Source: Anabaena minutissima FACHB-250 (lineage in GTDB: Bacteria > Cyanobacteriota > Cyanobacteriia > Cyanobacteriales > Nostocaceae). From it: DNA of 55,306 nt. The position numbers and the translations under genes are program-made. Positions 21,821-30,666 of this stretch are shown one piece after another. How positions within the stretch are numbered: the stretch's first letter is position 1; each line of letters starts with the position of its first letter. The stretch is from positions 1 to 55,306 of the forward strand of contig NZ_JACJRG010000040.1 of NCBI RefSeq assembly GCF_014697125.1. The letters run 5' to 3'. The notes beneath the pieces were generated by a model that saw nothing but the letters and a program-made list of their open reading frames with translations, did no database searches and was not told the origin of the DNA.

Positions 21821-23863
21821 ATGCCTGCGCCTACTATCAACCCTACAATTACCGCTTTTCCCTTGACTGCCGTTGTTGGTCAAGAAGCCATTAAATTAGC
21901 CTTGCTGTTAGCAGCAGTCGATCCTGGTTTGGGAGGAGTAGCGATCGCAGGCCGTCGCGGTACGGCAAAATCAGTTATGGCGCGGGCTATCCATGCGCTG
22001 TTACCACCGATTGAAGTTGTTCAAGATTCGCTGAGTAACTGCGACCCTAACCACCCAGAAGCATGGGATGATGATCTTTTGGCAGAGTACGCTGATAAAG
22101 ATATTCAGGATGTCCCGACAGCAATTATTCCTGCGCCCTTCGTGCAAATTCCCCTCGGTGTAACAGAAGACCGCCTCCTCGGTTCTGTGGACGTAGAAAA
22201 GTCGGTCAAGCAAGGAGATACAGTATTTCAGCCGGGGTTACTCGCCACCGCTAACCGAGGCGTTTTGTATGTGGATGAACTCAATCTATTAGATGACCAG
22301 ATATCCAATCAGCTATTAACAGTCCTATCGGAAGGACGTAACCAAATTGAACGGGAAGGGATCAGCTTTCAGCATCCTTGTCAATCCCTGTTTATTGCCA
22401 CCTATAACCCAGAAGAAGGGGCATTGCGGGAGCATTTATTAGATAGAATTGCGATCGCACTTTCTGCTGACGGTGTTCTCGGTCTAGATCAAAGAGTAGA
22501 GGCTGTTGAGCAAGCGATCGCCTATTCTAAATCACCCCAAGAATTTCTTCAGCAGTATAGCGAAGATATCGACTCGCTAAAAACTCAAATTCTTCTGGCG
22601 CGGGAATGGTTAAAAGATGTCACCATCACCCGTGAACAAATTGCTTACTTAGTAGATGAAGCCCTGCGCGGCGGTGTCCAGGGACATCGGGCGGAATTAT
22701 TTGCTGTGCGGGTGGCGAAAGCGGCGGCGGCTTTAGATGGGAGGTCAACGGTAAATGCTGACGACTTACGCCGGGCTGTAGAGTTGGTGATTGTCCCACG
22801 GGCGACTGTTGTCCAGACACCACCCCCAGACCAAGCACCGCCACCACCGCCACCACCACCACAAAGCCAGGACGAATCAGAAGAAGACCAACAAGAGGAA
22901 GAAGAAGACAAAGAAGATCAAGAAGACCAACCAGACGAACCAGAAGACCAAGAACCCCCCAGCATCCCCGAAGAATTTATCTTTGACCCGGAAGGGGTAA
23001 TCCTAGATGAAAGTGTGCTGTACTTTGCTCAAATGGCGCAGCGTCAAGGTAAATCTGGAAGTCGCAGCATTATCTTTTCCGATGACCGGGGACGTTATAT
23101 CAAGCCGATGTTACCTAAAGGTAAAGTCCGTCGGATTGCCGTAGATGCCACCTTGAGGGCGGCTGCACCCTATCAAAAAGCCCGACGGGAGAGACACCCA
23201 GACAAGAAGGTGATTGTGGAACAGGGCGACATTCGCGCCAAGCGTTTGGTACGCAAAGCCGGGGCTTTAGTGGTGTTTGTGGTCGATGCTTCGGGTTCTA
23301 TGGCCTTGAACCGGATGCAGTCAGCCAAAGGTGCAGTTATGCAACTGTTGACAGAAGCCTATCAAAACCGCGACCAAGTAGCATTGATTCCCTTCCGGGG
23401 AGAACAAGCAGAGGTATTATTACCACCAACCCGTTCTATCGCCTTAGCACGCAACCGCTTAGAAAGATTACCCTGTGGTGGCGGTTCACCCCTAGCACAT
23501 GGGTTAACCCAAGCTGTACGCGTCGGTTTAAATGCTCGTATGAGTGGAGATATTGGTCAAGTGGTAGTTGTGGCAATTACCGACGGACGAGGTAATATTC
23601 CTCTGTCCCGTTCTTTAGGCGAACCCCAAGAACCGGGAGAAAAGCCAGACATCAAAGGGGAATTACTAGAAATTGCGGCGAGAGTTCGCGCCTTGGGGAT
23701 GCAGCTATTAGTTATTGATACTGAGAGTAAATTCGTCTCCACTGGCTTTGCTAAAGAGTTAGCCCAAACCGCCGGCGGTAAATATTATCATTTACCCAAA
23801 GCTACCGATAAAGCTATTGCTGCCATGACCAAAGGTGCGATCGCTGATTTAAAATCTAGATAA
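21821..23863 (+). CDS. chlD: Magnesium-protoporphyrin chelatase subunit D
   Basis: ChlD works with ChlI and ChlH to insert Mg2+ into protoporphyrin IX, the first step committed to chlorophyll. The N-terminal AAA+ domain contains GRRGTAKSVMARAIH (about residue 44), an altered Walker A as expected for the weakly or non-hydrolysing D subunit. A proline-rich then acidic linker follows (about 325-375, with long runs of Pro and of Glu/Asp/Gln). The C-terminal von Willebrand A domain has the metal site DASGSMALN (Asp about 489) and a later TDGRGN. I start at the ATG at 21821 (MPAPTINP, 680 residues) rather than the TTG at 21782. It is a single gene on the plus strand. Confidence 0.96.
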   Translation: MPAPTINPTITAFPLTAVVGQEAIKLALLLAAVDPGLGGVAIAGRRGTAKSVMARAIHALLPPIEVVQDSLSNCDPNHPEAWDDDLLAEYADKDIQDVPTAIIPAPFVQIPLGVTEDRLLGSVDVEKSVKQGDTVFQPGLLATANRGVLYVDELNLLDDQISNQLLTVLSEGRNQIEREGISFQHPCQSLFIATYNPEEGALREHLLDRIAIALSADGVLGLDQRVEAVEQAIAYSKSPQEFLQQYSEDIDSLKTQILLAREWLKDVTITREQIAYLVDEALRGGVQGHRAELFAVRVAKAAAALDGRSTVNADDLRRAVELVIVPRATVVQTPPPDQAPPPPPPPPQSQDESEEDQQEEEEDKEDQEDQPDEPEDQEPPSIPEEFIFDPEGVILDESVLYFAQMAQRQGKSGSRSIIFSDDRGRYIKPMLPKGKVRRIAVDATLRAAAPYQKARRERHPDKKVIVEQGDIRAKRLVRKAGALVVFVVDASGSMALNRMQSAKGAVMQLLTEAYQNRDQVALIPFRGEQAEVLLPPTRSIALARNRLERLPCGGGSPLAHGLTQAVRVGLNARMSGDIGQVVVVAITDGRGNIPLSRSLGEPQEPGEKPDIKGELLEIAARVRALGMQLLVIDTESKFVSTGFAKELAQTAGGKYYHLPKATDKAIAAMTKGAIADLKSR

Positions 23864-23983
23864 AATCACTCTAGAAGTAGTAGTCTTTTTCTATCCTCAG
23901 CAATAAAGAAAAACTTCTCAATCGTTATCTAATTTGGGATGAGGTTCTCACTCTCCCACTTAGTTTTGATAGGAGGAGTAGTT

Positions 23984-24970
23984 ATGGCAAAGTTTGGTTA
24001 TCATGCCTCCCACGAACAATTTAAGCCGAGTCAGCTTTTACAATATGTACAAGCTGCCTACCGAGCAGGTTTTGAGCGTGTATCTTCCTCAGACCACTTT
24101 CAGCCGTGGAGTGTGCGCCAGGGAGAAAGTGGTTTTGCTTGGTCTTGGATAGGTGCGGCTATGCAATCAGTACCACTTACCTTTGGGGTAGTTTGCGCCC
24201 CTGGACAGCGTTATCACCCCGCAATTATTGCTCAAGCAGCAGCGACTCTGGCGGAAATGTTTCCTCGTCGCTTTTGGTTAGCCTTGGGAAGTGGTCAAGC
24301 CTTGAATGAAAAAATCACAGGCGATCGCTGGCCGGGCAAAATTGAACGCAATGTCCGCCTTAAGGAATGTGCTGATATCATTCGCACCCTCTGGACAGGA
24401 AAAACTGTCACGCATCATGGTTTAGTGCGTCTAGAAGAAGCAAAACTTTATACCTGTCCAGAAGTTCCGCCCTTAATTATTGGCGCAGCCATTACACCAG
24501 AAACCGCCGAGTGGCTGGGGGGATGGGCAGATGGACTAATTACAATTTCTCACCCCTACAACAAATTAAAAGCCGTAGTCGATGCTTTTCAAAGAGGTGG
24601 CGGCAAAAATAAGCCGATGTACCTCAAAGTTCAACTTTCCTACGCTCAAGATGAAGAAACTGCCCTCAGAGGTGCTTATGAACAGTGGCGGACTAACATT
24701 TTTCAAAGTCCAGTATTAGCAAACCTCCAGAATCCTCAGCAATTTGATGCGGCGGCACAATTTATCAAGCCAGAGGATATGTATGAATATGTGCAGATTT
24801 CAGCTGAAACCCAAAGACATATCGAGTGGTTACAGCAATACGTGGAACTAGGTTTTGAGGAAATTTATCTGCACAACGTCAACAAAGAACAGCAGAGGTT
24901 TATCGAAGTTTTTGGTGAACAAATTCTGCCAGTAGTTGTAAGCGAAAAACAAACAGCTTTACCCGCTTAA
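23984..24970 (+). CDS. LLM-class flavin-dependent oxidoreductase (TIGR03885-like)
   Basis: A 328-residue luciferase-like monooxygenase-fold enzyme. The start AKFGYHASHEQFKPSQLL, the SSDHFQPW motif, WSWIGAAM, FGVVCAPGQRYHPAIIAQAA and the LALGSGQALNE segment are typical of the F420/FMN-dependent group; TIGR03885 is the closest I recognise. The flavin (FMN or F420) and substrate are unknown. The ATG at 23984 has an excellent ribosome site (AGGAGGAG, 6 bases upstream), which rules out the in-frame ATG at 23939. It follows chlD by 120 bases on the same strand. Confidence 0.88.
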   Translation: MAKFGYHASHEQFKPSQLLQYVQAAYRAGFERVSSSDHFQPWSVRQGESGFAWSWIGAAMQSVPLTFGVVCAPGQRYHPAIIAQAAATLAEMFPRRFWLALGSGQALNEKITGDRWPGKIERNVRLKECADIIRTLWTGKTVTHHGLVRLEEAKLYTCPEVPPLIIGAAITPETAEWLGGWADGLITISHPYNKLKAVVDAFQRGGGKNKPMYLKVQLSYAQDEETALRGAYEQWRTNIFQSPVLANLQNPQQFDAAAQFIKPEDMYEYVQISAETQRHIEWLQQYVELGFEEIYLHNVNKEQQRFIEVFGEQILPVVVSEKQTALPA

Positions 24971-25252
24971 TTTGATTTTAAATCTTTATTATACAACCAA
25001 GGACAGATGTAAAAATTTACGAAATATTTCAGGATAAATCACGTCTTTGAAAAGCTGATTTTGTCATACTTCAGTAGACATTATTTAGTAAATCACGGCG
25101 TAAATAGAACAACCATTATTTTTATCAGATTTTTGAATTTTGACCATGGCAATTTTAGATTGAAGAAAATCTGACATCCAAAATCCAACAACCAAAATTC
25201 GTTGATTTCACGGCCGTACTAGCTTTTCCATGTACATTTTACAAGAGGTATC

Positions 25253-25429
25253 ATGAACCGAAACTTCATTTTGCTAGCTTCAAGTATTGGATTAAGTGTG
25301 TTGATTGGAGCTTGTGAACCTGCTACTCAAACCCCAACAACTGCACCACCACCCGCGACTCCTGTACCCGCAGTTCCACCTGAAACTCCGCCAACTGTAA
25401 CTCCAGCCCCAACCCCTGCTGTCCCATAA
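25253..25429 (+). CDS. Tiny Pro/Thr-rich lipoprotein
   Basis: A 58-residue protein: MNRNFILLASSIGLSVLIGA then Cys21, a standard lipoprotein signal with lipobox LIGAC, followed by a low-complexity tail rich in Pro, Thr, Ala and Val and ending in PAVP. AAGAGG lies 6 bases before the ATG at 25253. It is likely anchored in the outer or cytoplasmic membrane with an extended tail, like many small cyanobacterial lipoproteins. The function is unknown. It stands alone between the oxidoreductase and glucosidase genes. Confidence 0.75.
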   Translation: MNRNFILLASSIGLSVLIGACEPATQTPTTAPPPATPVPAVPPETPPTVTPAPTPAVP

Positions 25430-25584
25430 AAAATCTCACAAGTGCAACACGATTGTAGAGGTGTTATAAGTTAGCATCTCTACATTAAAAAGACTGCCAT
25501 AATTTCTAGGATATTTAAAAAAATCTGCATTTATTAATAACATAAATTATTTATCTATAAAAATATTGTTGATCGAATAAAACC

Positions 25585-27747
25585 ATGAGAATAAATGTTG
25601 GTTCGCCAAATTTAACAATTAATCACGGCAGAACCTTTATGGTGTCTGATTTAGATGGCAATATAAACCCTGAAACTTCTCAGGGGATTTTTGCAGATGA
25701 TACGCGGTTTTTGTGTTACTACGCTTGTTATATTAACGGTAAAAATTGGATACGTCTGACCTCTACAACAACTGCTTATTATGCAGCGCGAATTTATCTG
25801 ATTAACCCAGAATTTACTACTGATGATGGGTCATATGCTCAAGGCACTCTATCATTAATGATTAGTCGGGTTGCTAGTGAAGGTATCCGCGAAGAGTTAC
25901 AACTCACTAACTATGGACTGAAAAAGGTTCATTTCAATTTAGAAATTGCTTTGCGTTCAGATTTTGCTGATATCTTTGAGGTTGAGTCTCAAAATATTGT
26001 ACGTCGTGGACATATTGAAACTCAATGGCACAGGAAGCAGAGTGAACTTGTCACAACTTACAGCAATGATGATTTTTTCCGTTGTCTTAGCTATCGTCTA
26101 GCCAGCTGTCCAGTAGAGCCGCATTATGGCAATGGGCGGATTATTTTTGAGATTACCTTAGAACCTGGTGCTAGTTGGAATACTTGTTGCTTTTACACCT
26201 TGGCAGATAACGAATACGTTCGCAAGCCCGTAGACTTATCTTACACAGCAGCTATTGAGACAGGTTTGGATAAGGTACAACAACAATGGCGAGACAATGT
26301 TACTGATGTTACCTCTACTGATGAAGATATTAATCGACTGTACCACCAATCAATAGAAGATTTGGGGGCGTTGCGCCTGTATGACTACAAATTTAGTGGG
26401 GATACTTGGATACCTGCGGCGGGTGTACCCAAGTTTGTCACCTTATTTGGTCGTGATAGTTTGATTGTGAGCCTGCAAAATATGATTGTGCATCCTGGTT
26501 TCGTCAGGGGTACATTGCAAAAACTGGCAGAATTTCAGTCGCAAGATAGGGATGATTGGCGGGATGCTGAACCAGGTAAAATTCTGCACGAAGTTCGCAT
26601 GGGTGAACTAGCGTATTTTAATAAAATACCGCACTCCCCCTATTATGGTGCTGCTGATACTGCTTCTTTGTTTTTAATTGCGTTGCATGAAGCTTGGAAA
26701 TGGTTAGGTGATGAGTCGTTGTTACAAAACTATCGGGATGTCGCTCGGCGTTGTTTAGAATGGATTGAACGATATGGCGACTTTGATGGCGACGGCTTGC
26801 AGGAATATCAAATGCGCTCCTCACAGGGATTGGAAAATCAAAGTTGGAAAGATTCCGGTGATGCGATCGCTTATCCTGATGGTAGACAAGTAGATGCTCC
26901 TAAAGCTTTGTGTGAACTCCAAGGCTATGCTTTTGATGCCTATATGCGAATGGCAGAAGTTTTCGCTGTTTTGGGAGAAAGTAACTACGCTAGTGAACTA
27001 CGTACTAAAGCAGCCAAACTACAAACAAAATTTGAACAGCAATTTTGGTGTGAAGATTTAGGCTTCTACGCCTTCACCCTCGACCCTGAAAAACAACCCG
27101 TTCGGACTATTGCTTCCAATCCTGGTCATTGTCTGTGGAGTGGTATCGTTAGTCGTGAACGTGCAGTGCGTGTAGTGCAACGCCTCATGCAACCAGATAT
27201 GTGGAGTGGCTGGGGTATTCGCACCATCTCCACCCAGAACTCTGCATATAATCCCTTTTCTTACCATTTGGGTTCGGTTTGGCCTCATGATAACGGTATG
27301 ATTGCAATGGGATTTAAACGTTACGGTTTTGCTCAAGAAGCGGTGCAGGTAGCGAACGGCATTTTTGATGCTGCTAAATATTTTGCTAGTTACCGTTTAC
27401 CAGAACTCTATGCAGGAATTGAGCAAGAATTGGGAACATTTCCAGTCCCTTATATAGAAGCAAACGTACCACAAGCTTGGGCGGCTGCATCGGTGTTTCA
27501 TCTTTTGCAAGCGATGCTGGGTATACAAGCGGATGCACCCAAAAGCCAGCTTTATGTTGACCCATATTTACCAGAATGGTTGCCTAACATCACCCTCCGT
27601 AAGTTGGAAATTAACCATGCTTTGGTGGATTTAAAGTTTTGGCGTGAAGGTAATATAACCCGTTGGGATGCTTCTGTAACCCAGGGTAATGTTAAGGTAA
27701 TACAACAAGCTTGGCAACCTTGGCGCATCGAACAATACGCCACTTAA
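25585..27747 (+). CDS. Amylo-alpha-1,6-glucosidase / glycogen-debranching-type protein
   Basis: A 720-residue cytoplasmic protein with an N-terminal beta-sandwich (about 1-230, with TSQGIFADDTRFLCYY) and an (alpha/alpha)6 catalytic barrel of the glycogen-debranching/GH63-GH133-like type. Barrel landmarks are YKFSGDTWIPAAGVPKFVTL followed by FGRDSLIVSLQNM, then DFDGDGLQEYQM, SNPGHCLWSGIV, and SYHLGSVWPHDNGMIAMGFK, where the Asp of WPHDN and the Glu of an earlier loop would be catalytic. Members are annotated as amylo-alpha-1,6-glucosidases, but several characterised relatives act on other glycans such as mannosylglycerate or glucosylglycerate chains, so the substrate is open. ATG at 25585 is used. 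The next gene, a P-type ATPase, is 109 bases downstream. Confidence 0.88.
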   Translation: MRINVGSPNLTINHGRTFMVSDLDGNINPETSQGIFADDTRFLCYYACYINGKNWIRLTSTTTAYYAARIYLINPEFTTDDGSYAQGTLSLMISRVASEGIREELQLTNYGLKKVHFNLEIALRSDFADIFEVESQNIVRRGHIETQWHRKQSELVTTYSNDDFFRCLSYRLASCPVEPHYGNGRIIFEITLEPGASWNTCCFYTLADNEYVRKPVDLSYTAAIETGLDKVQQQWRDNVTDVTSTDEDINRLYHQSIEDLGALRLYDYKFSGDTWIPAAGVPKFVTLFGRDSLIVSLQNMIVHPGFVRGTLQKLAEFQSQDRDDWRDAEPGKILHEVRMGELAYFNKIPHSPYYGAADTASLFLIALHEAWKWLGDESLLQNYRDVARRCLEWIERYGDFDGDGLQEYQMRSSQGLENQSWKDSGDAIAYPDGRQVDAPKALCELQGYAFDAYMRMAEVFAVLGESNYASELRTKAAKLQTKFEQQFWCEDLGFYAFTLDPEKQPVRTIASNPGHCLWSGIVSRERAVRVVQRLMQPDMWSGWGIRTISTQNSAYNPFSYHLGSVWPHDNGMIAMGFKRYGFAQEAVQVANGIFDAAKYFASYRLPELYAGIEQELGTFPVPYIEANVPQAWAAASVFHLLQAMLGIQADAPKSQLYVDPYLPEWLPNITLRKLEINHALVDLKFWREGNITRWDASVTQGNVKVIQQAWQPWRIEQYAT

Positions 27748-27856
27748 ACTGATTCCTGTCACTTTTCCATCATATTTATTGCCGATAATTTTGAATTGAT
27801 TAGCTAACAACCAAATGGCTAACATTCCGCCTATGGGAAAATTTTAGGCCAATAAA

Positions 27857-30580
27857 ATGACAGCAACAAATCAAAATACAATACAGCCACAGCAATGGCA
27901 TAACTTGTCTGCATCAAAAGTGGCACAAAATTTAGACACCAATATAGAAGCAGGTTTGACACCCAATGAAGTGACAAAACGACGGGAACGTTTTGGTGCT
28001 AATGAACTCAAAGCTAAACCTGGAAAAAGTCCATTGGTGAGGTTTTTATTACAATTTAACCAGCCGTTGTTGTACATATTGATCATTGCAGGTGCAATCA
28101 AAGCCTTCATTGGACAATGGGTAAATGCTGGGGTAATTTGGGGCGTAACCCTAATTAACGCTATTATTGGTTTTATTCAAGAATCAAAAGCCGAAAGTGC
28201 GATCGCAGCCTTAGCTTCTTCAGTACAAACTAATGCAACTATCCTCCGCAACGGTCAAAAGGTACAAGTTCCCTCAAGGGATTTAGTCCCAGGGGATGTT
28301 GTCTTACTCGCTTCTGGCGATAAAGTACCCGCAGATTTGCGTCTTGTACAATCCCGCAATCTTCAAGTTAATGAATCAGCACTCACGGGTGAGTCGGTGG
28401 CTGTAGAAAAAAATACCCAACCACTCGATCAAGATGCAGTCTTAGCCGAACGCATTAATATGGCTTATGCTGGCAGCTTTGTTACCTTTGGCACTGGTAA
28501 AGGCATTGTAGTTGCTATTGGCGAAGCTACAGAAACTGGGCGTATCTCCCAACTAATGGAGCAAGGTACGAGCCTGAAAACTCCCCTAACACGGAAATTT
28601 GATAAATTTAGCCGCACCTTACTATATATTATTCTCGGCATCGCTACGCTGACCTTTGCTGTTGGGTTGGGATATGGTAATTCATGGCCAGCAATGTTTG
28701 AAGCGGCGGTAGCCTTTGCTGTGAGTGCAATTCCTGAAGGGTTGCCTGCTGTAGTCACAGTGACATTAGCTATAGGTGTATCTCGCATGGCACGCCGTCA
28801 TGCGATCGTGCGGAAGTTACCAGCCGTGGAAACCCTCGGCGGTGCTACAGTTATCTGTTCTGATAAGACTGGAACACTAACTGAAAACCAAATGACGGTA
28901 CAGGCAATTTATACTGGCGGGGAACAATATACAGTCACTGGTACAGGCTATATTCCAGAAGGAGAAATTTTATCCGAGGAACAGCCAATAGATTGGCGCA
29001 ATTATCCTGTTTTAGCGGAATGTCTGAAAGCGGGGTTGTTATGTAATGACTCACACTTAGAATATAAGGAAGAACAATGGCAAGTTGTCGGCGATCCCAC
29101 TGAGGGAGCATTAATAGTTGTTGCGAATAAAGGGGAACTGGAACGCCCCACTTTAGAGCAAGAAATGCCCAGATTGGATACTATCCCCTTTGAGTCTGAG
29201 TTTCAATACATGGCAACTTTGCATGAAGATGCTTCAGGTGTGAGGACTATCTATGTTAAAGGTTCAGTCGAGGCGATTCTCAAACGTTGTCAGCAAACCT
29301 TAGATACTCAGGGTAATCTGGCTTCTGTAGATCCAGAAAACATACATCAAAAAGTTGATGCAATGGCGCATCAGGGTTTACGGGTGCTGGCTTTTGCCAA
29401 AAAATCTGTCTCAGCGGCTCAAGATGAACTAGATCATGCAGATATCGAAGCAGATTTGGTTTTTTTGGGATTGCAAGGAATGATCGATCCGCCTAGAGCA
29501 GAAGCGATCGCCGCCGTAGCAGCGTGTCAAAATGCTGGTATCCAAGTCAAAATGATTACAGGCGATCATGTAGTCACTGCGCAAGCGATCGCGGAACGGA
29601 TGGGCTTTAATCAAAATGGTCAAGTTCTGGCTTTCACAGGTAGCCAACTAGCCCAAATGGAAACATCAGAACTAGCTACCGCCATAGAAGACGGGGCTGT
29701 ATTTGCGCGTGTTGCACCAGAACAGAAACTCCGCATCGTGGAAGCCTTGCAATCTAAAGGCGAAATTGTCGCCATGACTGGGGATGGTGTCAATGATGCA
29801 CCAGCTTTAAAACAAGCAGAAATCGGGATTGCAATGGGGGGTGCGGGTACGGAGGTAGCCAAAGAAGCCGCAGACATGATTTTGACAGATGATAATTTTG
29901 CCTCTATAGAAGCGGCGATAGAAGAAGGGCGGACTGTATATCGAAACCTATTGAAAGCGATCGCCTTTATCTTACCTGTCAACGGCGGCGAATCAATGAC
30001 AATTTTAATTAGTGTACTACTGGCTAGAGTATTACCAATTTTATCTTTACAAGTGCTGTGGCTCAATATGGTCAATTCCATCGCCATGACTGTACCCTTA
30101 GCCTTTGAACCTAAGTCTGAAAGGGTGATGCAACAACCGCCGCGTAGCCCCCGCGAACCCTTACTTTCCCGCAGTTTAATTAAGCGTATCCTGGCAATTT
30201 CTATCTTTAACTGGATTTTGATTTTTGGTGTATTTGAATGGATGCGACAAACTACAGGCGATATCCCTTTAGCCCGGACAATGGCAATTCAGGCATTAGT
30301 CGCTGGGAGATTATTTTATCTTTTAAGTATTAGTCAATTAGGAATGGCTATAATTAATCACCTGCGGGGAATTAGACAAACATTCAGTGATGCTTCAGTT
30401 ATGGGAATGGGCATTGCTTGTGCGATCATTTTGCAAATCATCTTCAGTCAATGGGGCTTGATGAATCGGTTATTTTCTACTGCGCCACTGAACTTACAGC
30501 AATGGTTAATTTGCTTACTTGTAGGCTTACCAATGATTCCCTTAGCAATACTAGTAAATCGTTTTGACCCTCTTGACTAA
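27857..30580 (+). CDS. P-type (type II) cation-transporting ATPase
   Basis: A 907-residue membrane pump related to the Ca2+/Na+-type P2 ATPases. In order: N-terminal cation-ATPase domain (GANELKAKPGKSPLV), actuator TGES (177-180), helix M4 SAIPEGLPAVVTV, phosphorylation site CSDKTGTLTENQMT with Asp336, nucleotide-binding GDPTEGAL, hinge MTGDGVNDAPALK and C-terminal helices. Helix M6 reads LWLNMVNSIAMTVPLAFEP and lacks the N-x2-T-D of Ca2+ pumps, so calcium is not certain; Na+, K+, Mn2+ or Mg2+ are possible. ATG at 27857 is used. The gene ends convergently with the minus-strand histidine kinase. Confidence 0.93.
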   Translation: MTATNQNTIQPQQWHNLSASKVAQNLDTNIEAGLTPNEVTKRRERFGANELKAKPGKSPLVRFLLQFNQPLLYILIIAGAIKAFIGQWVNAGVIWGVTLINAIIGFIQESKAESAIAALASSVQTNATILRNGQKVQVPSRDLVPGDVVLLASGDKVPADLRLVQSRNLQVNESALTGESVAVEKNTQPLDQDAVLAERINMAYAGSFVTFGTGKGIVVAIGEATETGRISQLMEQGTSLKTPLTRKFDKFSRTLLYIILGIATLTFAVGLGYGNSWPAMFEAAVAFAVSAIPEGLPAVVTVTLAIGVSRMARRHAIVRKLPAVETLGGATVICSDKTGTLTENQMTVQAIYTGGEQYTVTGTGYIPEGEILSEEQPIDWRNYPVLAECLKAGLLCNDSHLEYKEEQWQVVGDPTEGALIVVANKGELERPTLEQEMPRLDTIPFESEFQYMATLHEDASGVRTIYVKGSVEAILKRCQQTLDTQGNLASVDPENIHQKVDAMAHQGLRVLAFAKKSVSAAQDELDHADIEADLVFLGLQGMIDPPRAEAIAAVAACQNAGIQVKMITGDHVVTAQAIAERMGFNQNGQVLAFTGSQLAQMETSELATAIEDGAVFARVAPEQKLRIVEALQSKGEIVAMTGDGVNDAPALKQAEIGIAMGGAGTEVAKEAADMILTDDNFASIEAAIEEGRTVYRNLLKAIAFILPVNGGESMTILISVLLARVLPILSLQVLWLNMVNSIAMTVPLAFEPKSERVMQQPPRSPREPLLSRSLIKRILAISIFNWILIFGVFEWMRQTTGDIPLARTMAIQALVAGRLFYLLSISQLGMAIINHLRGIRQTFSDASVMGMGIACAIILQIIFSQWGLMNRLFSTAPLNLQQWLICLLVGLPMIPLAILVNRFDPLD

Positions 30581-30666
30581 GGTGATAAGTTATTGCGTAA
30601 TCTGAATGCGATCGCACTTGATAATCATCAGGCGATCATTCCTCAGTATGACAGGTTTGCTATATC

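Noticed and set aside
29620..30087. 155-codon open frame antisense to the P-type ATPase
   Set aside because: It mirrors the codon structure of the ATPase gene; the product has serine/alanine-rich composition without domains.
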